The notes beneath the pieces were generated by a model. It made no database searches, was not told where the DNA came from, and saw only the letters and a list, made by a program, of their open reading frames with translations. Below are positions 5,521 through 11,797 of a stretch of DNA of 11,797 nt, piece after piece; the stretch's first letter is position 1, and the number at the start of each line of letters is the position of its first letter. The position numbers and the translations under genes are program-made. Source of the stretch: DASYHS01 sp035998295 (GTDB lineage Bacteria; Pseudomonadota; Alphaproteobacteria; Azospirillales; Azospirillaceae); contig NZ_DASYHS010000161.1 in NCBI RefSeq assembly GCF_035998295.1, positions 1 through 11,797 on the forward strand. Reading direction: 5' to 3'.

Positions 5521-6636
5521 TCAGGTCCCGGGCCCGCGGAACACCGCGCGCAAGAACCCGGCCCAGGCGTCGCGGCCGGCGTCCGGGCGCCGGCCATGGA
5601 CCTCCGGCGGGGCGGCCAGCCGCCCCGCCGCGTCCAGGCGCGCGCGGATGCCCCAGAAGCCGAGCTCGGTACCGCCGGGCATGCCGTAGCGCAGGTCCAT
5701 CGCCTCGACCGCCACCCCGCCCTCGTCACCGCCCTCGTCACCGCCCTCGTCACCGCCCTCGGCACTGCCCTCGCCTGCTCCCTCGGCGGCCGGCACGACC
5801 GTCCAGTGGACCTGGTCCATCGCGAACCAGCGGAAGATCCGGCCTTCCGGCGTCGCGGCGACCGCGGCCGCCGCGCCGTCGGCGCCGTCGTTCCGGAACC
5901 GCCGCCAGCCGATCTCGCCGGGGGCGAGGATGGAGTGGAAGCCGACCAGGACCTCGTCCGGCCGGGTCGCGACGACGCGGCGGTACCATGGCTGGAACAG
6001 CAGGGGATAGGCCCGGACCTCGAAGCCGTGCTCGGCGCGCCCGGCGAGCTGGGCCCGCGCGATCGCCTCGGTGCGCTCGTTGACCGACCAGCCGAGTGCT
6101 GTGTAGCCGGCGACGAAGAACAGCGACGCCGCGGCCAGGGCGGCGGCGAGCCGCGGCCGGCGCGAGAAGGCGCCGAAGACCACCGCGGCCAGGAGCGCCA
6201 GGCTGTAGACGGGGTCGATGATCGGCATGGCGTCGACCGCGAAGCGGTGCCGCGAGAACGGCGCCAGGAGCTGCGTGCCGTAGCTGGTGAAGACGTCGAT
6301 CACGGGATGGGTCACGAGCACCAGGATCGACAGCCAGATCCACGACCACAGCGCGTCGGGAGCCGCGGCCGGCCCCTCGCGCGCCGGCGTCCGGCGCAGC
6401 AGCCGCCAGATGCCCCAGCCGATCAGCGGGCCGACGACGGGCGCGAAGAGCAGGGAATGCGTGATGCCGCGGTGATGGACCCAGTTCGTGAACGGGCCGA
6501 ACCAGCCGGCGGCGACGTCCAGGTCCGGGACGATGCCGAGGACCGCCCCGGCGAGGATCGCGGGACGGCCGAGCGAGCGGCGGAAGCCAGCCTGCGCGAC
6601 GGCGGCGCCGAACAGGGCCTGGGTCACGGTATCCAT
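5521..6636 (-). CDS. YdjM/LexA-binding-like membrane-bound metal-dependent hydrolase
   Basis: The 371-residue protein belongs, by motif, to the inner-membrane metal-dependent hydrolase family typified by E. coli YdjM. The family start MDTVTQALFGAA is followed by VPDLD (residues 36-40), HHRGITHS (54-61) and LVTHPVIDVFTSYGTQ (107-122). The Asp and His residues in these blocks are the presumed metal ligands. Helices are visible near 26-44, 62-80, 97-115, 140-156 and 164-182. A soluble C-terminal half of about 190 residues follows and contains a GGDE tandem repeat near residues 291-306. The true substrate of this family is unknown. The frame remains open upstream to 7239, but the family N-terminus begins at ATG 6636, and the extension would lie antisense to the lipoprotein gene, so 6636 is chosen; GGAG lies 12 bases upstream. 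It is divergent from the lipoprotein gene and convergent with the ABC exporter. Confidence 0.85.
   Translation of the reverse strand: MDTVTQALFGAAVAQAGFRRSLGRPAILAGAVLGIVPDLDVAAGWFGPFTNWVHHRGITHSLLFAPVVGPLIGWGIWRLLRRTPAREGPAAAPDALWSWIWLSILVLVTHPVIDVFTSYGTQLLAPFSRHRFAVDAMPIIDPVYSLALLAAVVFGAFSRRPRLAAALAAASLFFVAGYTALGWSVNERTEAIARAQLAGRAEHGFEVRAYPLLFQPWYRRVVATRPDEVLVGFHSILAPGEIGWRRFRNDGADGAAAAVAATPEGRIFRWFAMDQVHWTVVPAAEGAGEGSAEGGDEGGDEGGDEGGVAVEAMDLRYGMPGGTELGFWGIRARLDAAGRLAAPPEVHGRRPDAGRDAWAGFLRAVFRGPGT
5719..5754. repeat. in-frame 12-bp tandem repeat coding GGDE
   Basis: GCCCTCGTCACC occurs three times without change at 5719-5730, 5731-5742 and 5743-5754. Two decayed copies, beginning GCCCTCGGC (5755) and GCCCTCGCC (5767), follow. 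On the minus strand it codes Gly-Gly-Asp-Glu repeats preceded by EGAGEGSAEGG in the hydrolase. The length keeps frame, so copy number can vary without breaking the gene. Confidence 0.9.
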
Positions 6637-6829
6637 GTCTTGGTCCAACTCCGCTCCGGAACGATCCTGCGCAATCTCGGTCGAGGCCGCGGCCGGGGCA
6701 AGTCCCGGCTGCCGAAAGAAATCACCCCATCGGGGTAGAGGTTTCACCGCCCGGCGGGGTTGGCCCCCCGCGGCGCGCGGCGCATGCTGTCGTCCCGCCT
6801 TCCTCCCCCCGACGAGACGAGCCCGAGCC

Positions 6830-7222
6830 ATGCCCGCCTGCCCCTCGCGCAAACGCGTCCTTCCCCTGCTGGCCGGAGCCGTCCTGTCGGCGGCCGTGTC
6901 GGGCTGCGCCCAGTACGAAGCCGCGGAGGCCTGCACCGACCTGTCCTCGATGGTCTGGCCGTGGAAATGGCTGGAAGACCCGACGACGGTCGTGACACCG
7001 GTGGTCACCCCGCTCGACACCCCGCTGTACCGGACCGAGATCGTGCAGGTCACCGGCCTGCTGCGCGACGACGACCTCGGCGCCGAGCCGGTGCCCGCCA
7101 GCTTCCAGTGCGTCCAGCGGGGCGACCTGCTGCAGTCCTTCGGCTGGACCGAGCCCAACGCCCTCGCCCGGCCCGAACTGCGGCTCGAGCGCGGCCCCGT
7201 CCTTCCCGCCGCGGCGCGATAG
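6830..7222 (+). CDS. small putative outer-membrane or periplasmic lipoprotein
   Basis: The protein has 130 residues. The N-terminus is a classic lipoprotein signal: a basic start (RKR at 7-9), a hydrophobic core (VLPLLAGAVLSAAV) and a lipobox V-S-G-C with the lipidated Cys at 26. After cleavage about 105 residues remain. Position +2 is Ala, so the E. coli inner-membrane retention Asp is absent. The mature part has WPWKW (43-47), a TPVVTPLDTP stretch (56-65), a charged RDDD segment and FQCVQRGDLLQSFGW near 92-106. Cys35 and Cys94 could form a disulfide. I do not recognise a domain. The chosen ATG gives a proper signal peptide, whereas longer starts would overlap the divergent hydrolase. The ribosome binding site is weak. 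The alpha/beta hydrolase gene follows on the same strand after 77 bp, so co-transcription is possible. Confidence 0.7.
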   Translation: MPACPSRKRVLPLLAGAVLSAAVSGCAQYEAAEACTDLSSMVWPWKWLEDPTTVVTPVVTPLDTPLYRTEIVQVTGLLRDDDLGAEPVPASFQCVQRGDLLQSFGWTEPNALARPELRLERGPVLPAAAR

Positions 7223-7299
7223 GCGGCCGCTTCTTCCACTTGCGCGCGGCGGCGCGAAGGGACACGCTCGGGTATTCACGTTTCGAACCGCGAGCGACC

Positions 7300-8142
7300 A
7301 TGCCCGAGCCCGTGCAGCATCTCGTGACCGTCGGCGGCGCCGAGGTCCATGTCCGCGAATGGGGCGCCGGCAACGGCCCGACCGTCCTCGCCTGGCACGG
7401 CCTCGCGCGCAACGGCGCCGACTTCGCGCCGCTGGCCGACCGGCTTTGCGACCGCTTCCGCGTGCTGGCGGTCGACGCCCCGGGCCGCGGCCTGTCGGCC
7501 TGGGCGGTCGATCCGGCCGCGGACTACGGCTTCGCCGCCTACGAGGCGGTCGCGGACGGCGTGCTGGACCGCTTCGCCGTCGGCGAGCTGCACTGGATCG
7601 GCACCTCGATGGGCGGGACGCTCGGCATCCGGCTCGCCGCCGGGCGGCTGGCGGGGCGCATCCGCCGCCTCGTCGTCAACGACATCGGCCCCGAAGTGCC
7701 CCAGGCCGCCATCGACCGCATCCTGGCCTATGTCGGCGACCCTCCGTCCTTCGCCTCCGTGCGCGAGTTCGAGGCGTGGCTGCGGCGGGTCTACGCCCCC
7801 TACGGGCGGCTGCCGGACGCGCAGTGGCGGGCCATGGCGCTGGCGTCGCTGCGGCGGCGCGACGACGGGCTGGTCACCGTCCACTACGACCCCGCGATCG
7901 TGCGGCAGTTCGTCGATTCCCCCGACGACTACACGGTGTGGGAGCAGTGGGAGGCGGTGCGCTGCCCGATCCTGGTGCTCAGGGGAGCGCAGAGCGACCT
8001 GCTGACGCCGGCGATCTGCGCCGCGATGATGGCGCGCAACGCCCGGGCACGCCTGCACGAGGTCCCGGGATGCGGCCACGCCCCGGCCCTCAACGTCCCC
8101 GAACAGACGGAGCCGGTCCGCGAGTTCCTGGAAGCCGAATAG
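7300..8142 (+). CDS. alpha/beta-fold hydrolase
   Basis: The 280-residue protein has the standard single-domain alpha/beta hydrolase layout, with no signal peptide, so it is likely cytoplasmic. The oxyanion-hole motif HGLARNG starts at His33. The nucleophile elbow GTSMGG places Ser103. The acid is probably Asp233 in RGAQSDLLTP, and the base is His260 in GCGHAPALN. The strand VDAPGRGLS (near 67-75) before the cap matches the esterase, lipase and C-C hydrolase branch. The segment between about 130 and 215 is the lid, which sets the substrate; this cannot be predicted. Internal methionines and a longer upstream frame exist, but ATG 7300 gives the normal N-terminus (TVGGAEVHVREWG). It follows the lipoprotein gene by 77 bp. 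Its TAG stop is one base away from the tctA stop on the opposite strand. Confidence 0.92.
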   Translation: MPEPVQHLVTVGGAEVHVREWGAGNGPTVLAWHGLARNGADFAPLADRLCDRFRVLAVDAPGRGLSAWAVDPAADYGFAAYEAVADGVLDRFAVGELHWIGTSMGGTLGIRLAAGRLAGRIRRLVVNDIGPEVPQAAIDRILAYVGDPPSFASVREFEAWLRRVYAPYGRLPDAQWRAMALASLRRRDDGLVTVHYDPAIVRQFVDSPDDYTVWEQWEAVRCPILVLRGAQSDLLTPAICAAMMARNARARLHEVPGCGHAPALNVPEQTEPVREFLEAE

Positions 8143-8143
8143 G

Positions 8144-9673
<1,530 letters not shown>

Positions 9674-9697
9674 GGCGTCAGATCCTGGCGGCGCCGG

Positions 9698-10279
9698 TCA
9701 CCGGAACAGCGCGTCGAGGGCGCGTTCCGCCGGTCCGGCCGGCAGCGTCAGCCCGAGACCGTGGCGGAAGAGGACGTAGAGCAGGGCCGCCACCACCGCG
9801 CCGACCAGCACGGTGAGCACGAGCGGGCGCCGCCCCATCCCGCGGGCCGCCCCGCCGAACAGCACGGCCGATCCCGCGATGAAGCCGAGCCCGGCGGCGA
9901 GGACCAGGATCTGGGCCACGATCGCGCCCACGATCCAGGCGACCGGCCCCGCGTTCAGCCGGTCGCGCGCGGGAAAGCCGCCGATCCAGGCGAGGCCGAC
10001 CGTCAGCACCGCGAGCGCCGCCAGCCCCGCCGCGACCAGGTAGGGGAAGATCTCCGGGCCGAACTGGGCGTAGCTGCGGCGTATCCGGTAGCCGGAGGCG
10101 TCGGACACGATCATGGCGGCGAGCGCGAAGAGCGCCACCGCGATCAGCAGCCCGCCGAGATCGCGGCCCCGGTGCGGAACGGATACCCGTTCCGGAACGC
10201 GGGGCCGGGGCCGGCCTTCGCCGGCCCGGCCCGCAAGCTGGGGCCGGCCTTCGCCGGCCCCGTCTGCTCCGTGCGTCAT
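9698..10279 (-). CDS. tctB: tripartite tricarboxylate transporter, small membrane subunit TctB
   Basis: The protein has 193 residues and four or five hydrophobic segments (near 41-58, 77-98, 112-143 and 152-171), as expected of the small TctB subunit. The FGPEIFPYLVA segment (73-83) and the C-terminal RHGLGLTLPAG (172-182) match the family style. It partners TctA. The odd part is residues 1-40, which are hydrophilic and Gly/Arg/Pro-rich with AGEGRP twice, 11 residues apart, before the first helix. TctB proteins normally start only a few residues before that helix. This extension is coded by a palindrome-rich repeat (10176-10261). No other ATG, GTG or TTG codon lies in frame between 10279 and the helix, so either the extension is translated or a rare start is used. 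It sits 15 bp after the tctC stop; the ribosome binding site is weak. Confidence 0.88.
   Translation of the reverse strand: MTHGADGAGEGRPQLAGRAGEGRPRPRVPERVSVPHRGRDLGGLLIAVALFALAAMIVSDASGYRIRRSYAQFGPEIFPYLVAAGLAALAVLTVGLAWIGGFPARDRLNAGPVAWIVGAIVAQILVLAAGLGFIAGSAVLFGGAARGMGRRPLVLTVLVGAVVAALLYVLFRHGLGLTLPAGPAERALDALFR
10176..10261. repeat. palindromic repeat cluster inside the 5' end of tctB
   Basis: Two copies of a G+C palindrome lie at 10207-10227 and 10240-10261. The second is a perfect 9-bp stem (GGGGCCGGC with GCCGGCCCC) around CTTC; the first lacks only its last C. Copy spacing is 33 bp, an exact number of codons. A third inverted repeat, GGAACGG-N4-CCGTTCC, is at 10176-10193. The cluster codes the unusual N-terminal tail of TctB. 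It resembles the short palindromic elements scattered through many proteobacterial genomes. Confidence 0.8.
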
Positions 10280-10294
10280 GCGCGCGAGGTCCCG

Positions 10295-11248
10295 TTACTG
10301 GCTGATGCCGAGCTCTTTCAGGATCGCGGAGGTCTGCTCGACCTGGCGGTCGAGATAGGCCGCGAACTCCTCGCCGTCGAGATAGGTGTTCACCCAGCCC
10401 CTGGCCTCCAGCTCCTTCTTCCAGGTGTCGGACTGGGCCATGGTGCGGATCGTGCCGGTCAGCTTCTCCCGCTCCTCGTCGCTGATGCCGGGCGCGCCGG
10501 CGATCATGCGCCAGTTCTGGACGTCGACGTCCAGGCCCTGCTCGACGAAGGTCGGGGCGTCGGCATAGGGCTGGCGCTCGGGCGCCGTGATGCCGATGAC
10601 GCGCAGCGCGCCGGCCTCGATCTGGGGGGCGAACTCGCCGTAGCCGGAGATGCCGGCCGTCACCTGGTTGCCGAGGATCGCCGCCAGCGCCTCGCCGCCG
10701 CCGGAATAGGGGATGTAGTTGATCAGCTCCGGATCGACGCCGGCCGCCTGGGCGAACATGCCGACCGCGATGTGGTCGACGCCGCCGGCCGAGCCGCCGG
10801 CCCAGGTCACGGCCCCCGGATCGGCGCGCAGCGCCTCGGCGAGGTCCTGGGCGTCCTGGATCTCGCTGTCGGCCGGGACGACCACGGCGAGGTACTCGCC
10901 GGTCAGGCGCGCGATCGGGGTCACGTCCTCGAGGGTGACCGGCGCCTCGTTGGCGATGATGGCGCCGACCATGACGTAGCCGCCGACGATGGTCGCCGAC
11001 GGGTCGCCGGAGGAGCGGTTGACGAACTGCTGCAGCCCGATCGTGCCGCCGGCGCCGGGCACGTTCTCGACCTGGATGTTGGACACGAGGTCTTCCGCCT
11101 GCAGGGTCGACTGGATCGTGCGGGCGGTCTGGTCCCATCCGCCGCCCGGACCGGCCGGGGCCATGATCTTCAGCTCGTCCATCTGCGCGAAGGCGCCGCC
11201 CGAGACGAACAGCGTCGCGAACGCTACGGCGTAGGCAGTCTTCTTCAT
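10295..11248 (-). CDS. tctC: tripartite tricarboxylate transporter, periplasmic binding protein TctC
   Basis: This 317-residue extracytoplasmic solute receptor of the TctC (Bug) family binds a carboxylate-like ligand in the periplasm and delivers it to TctAB. A Sec signal peptide is clear: MKK, a hydrophobic core, and cleavage after AFA (residues 19-21). The mature protein has PAGPGGGWDQTAR (31-43), the phosphate-loop-like ligand-binding stretch found in TctC members that pair with tctBA, then ENVPGAGGTIG and later INYIPYSGGGEALAAILG, all family hallmarks. Start 11248 has a strong GGGAGG (11254-11259) 5 bases upstream; the open frame continues to 11377 but that would bury the signal peptide. 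It is the first gene of the operon. The 152-bp gap upstream should hold its promoter, though I found no clear -35/-10. No TctDE-type two-component genes are in the window. Confidence 0.95.
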   Translation of the reverse strand: MKKTAYAVAFATLFVSGGAFAQMDELKIMAPAGPGGGWDQTARTIQSTLQAEDLVSNIQVENVPGAGGTIGLQQFVNRSSGDPSATIVGGYVMVGAIIANEAPVTLEDVTPIARLTGEYLAVVVPADSEIQDAQDLAEALRADPGAVTWAGGSAGGVDHIAVGMFAQAAGVDPELINYIPYSGGGEALAAILGNQVTAGISGYGEFAPQIEAGALRVIGITAPERQPYADAPTFVEQGLDVDVQNWRMIAGAPGISDEEREKLTGTIRTMAQSDTWKKELEARGWVNTYLDGEEFAAYLDRQVEQTSAILKELGISQ

Positions 11249-11400
11249 GTCGTCCTCCCAATATTTCTCGACGCCGCGGCGACGGAGGCCGTCGCGGTGC
11301 CGGTTGGACCGATGATAGCAGAGCAACCTGTCACGAAGCTGTCGCGCGCAGACGCCGGTGGGCCTGGACGGCGGCAAAAAACCGATGCCCGAATCCGCTT

Positions 11401-11751
11401 CTATGCGTAAAAGGAGGAAACGTCGACGGAGATGGAGTCGAATACGACGCGACCGTCGTCCTCGATATGAGCCACGAAGCGGCCGGGGTAAGCATCCGAC
11501 GACTGGAAGCCGTCATCATCGCCCCTGCCGTATTCAAGCTCGACATAGACGTTGAAAATACCTTCCGCCTTGGAACGCCTTCCGTCGATCTCGCTTTCGA
11601 AGACTTCCACTTCGTCAATTACGGTCTCTTCAGACAGATCGCCGAGTGCTTTCCAGGCATTCGAACCCGCAATGACATCCGCCGTCAAAGCCGTCGCGAT
11701 CCGGTGGCGATCGTCGTCGGTCAGCTCCCGCTGCTTATGCGCCACGGCCAT
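11401..11751 (-). CDS. uncharacterised acidic 116-residue protein
   Basis: I do not recognise the family. Residues 1-45 look helical (RELTDDDRHRIATALTADV, then ALGDLSEETVIDEV). Residues 46-116 look like beta strands (EVEVFESEI, GIFNVYVELEYG, GRFVAHIEDDG, RVVFDSISVDVSSFY). There is no signal peptide or membrane segment, and it is rich in Asp and Glu, so it is likely a soluble cytoplasmic protein. ATG 11751 is chosen because GGAGG (11758-11762) lies 6 bases before it; the ATG at 11757 directly abuts that ribosome binding site. A hand count over 11461-11700 gives 135 G/C in 240 bases (about 56%), clearly below the 70-80% of neighbouring genes, which may mean horizontal origin or low expression constraint. 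A six-base T run (11376-11381 on the minus strand) follows the stop, but without a convincing stem. Its own promoter lies at or beyond the window edge. Confidence 0.7.
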   Translation of the reverse strand: MAVAHKQRELTDDDRHRIATALTADVIAGSNAWKALGDLSEETVIDEVEVFESEIDGRRSKAEGIFNVYVELEYGRGDDDGFQSSDAYPGRFVAHIEDDGRVVFDSISVDVSSFYA

Positions 11752-11797
11752 GCCCATCCTCCGATCAGAAATTCACTTTGCCCACCGCGACACGGGA

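Noticed and set aside
3586..6738. A 1050-codon plus-strand open frame across the exporter and the YdjM-type hydrolase
   Set aside because: It is out of frame with the exporter, whose ATPase motifs are complete, and antisense to the hydrolase. The translation is Arg/Ala/Pro-rich with no domain.
6637..7239. N-terminal extension of the YdjM-type hydrolase frame to 7239
   Set aside because: The family N-terminus begins exactly at ATG 6636, and the extension lies antisense to a gene with a clear lipoprotein signal.
11290..11335. Possible promoter for tctC (TATCAT with GTGACA or TTGCTC, minus strand)
   Set aside because: Spacing between the boxes is about 11 bp, far from 17, and the GG/GC spacing does not suit a sigma-54 site either.
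11376..11400. Possible terminator after the 116-residue protein gene
   Set aside because: There is a six-base T run, but the preceding bases do not form a proper stem.

Overview
The window is a G+C-rich bacterial chromosome segment (individual coding stretches count to roughly 70-80% G+C by hand) that looks like an ordinary housekeeping and transport neighbourhood. Protein family content (an HrpB helicase end, FabF, a small cold-shock protein next to an alphaproteobacterial-type small protein with a conserved C-terminal module, and a tctCBA cassette) suggests an alphaproteobacterium, possibly Rhodospirillales-like. That placement is inference from protein style only, since no rRNA or tRNA is present.

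Layout. At the left edge, on the plus strand, lies the C-terminal part of an HrpB-type helicase (2-1177), followed by a complete fabF (1257-2525). fabF converges on a minus-strand pair: a 164-residue uncharacterised protein (2557-3051) and, upstream of it, a CspA-family cold-shock gene (3152-3361). The fabF junction carries a 14-bp triplicate that supplies stop codons to both strands. csp has a clear intrinsic terminator. Upstream of csp is a 330-bp, lower-G+C, palindrome-rich region shared with a divergent ABC exporter gene (3692-5500).

In the middle, the exporter converges on a YdjM-type membrane metal-dependent hydrolase (5521-6636, minus) that carries an in-frame GGDE repeat. Divergent from that hydrolase are a small lipoprotein (6830-7222) and an alpha/beta hydrolase (7300-8142). 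The alpha/beta hydrolase ends one base from the stop codon of the next operon.

At the right is a minus-strand tripartite tricarboxylate transporter operon in the order tctC (periplasmic binding protein), tctB (small membrane subunit), tctA (large membrane subunit), with short gaps of 15 and 24 bp. tctB has an in-frame, palindrome-dense repeat between its start codon and its first membrane helix. Upstream of tctC lies an acidic 116-residue protein of unknown function whose G+C is visibly lower than that of its neighbours.

I do not see a defence system, CRISPR array, prophage, transposase or biosynthetic cluster. The most interesting signals are small-scale: the palindromic insert in tctB, the structured csp/exporter intergenic region, the stop-codon triplicate, and two uncharacterised small proteins.
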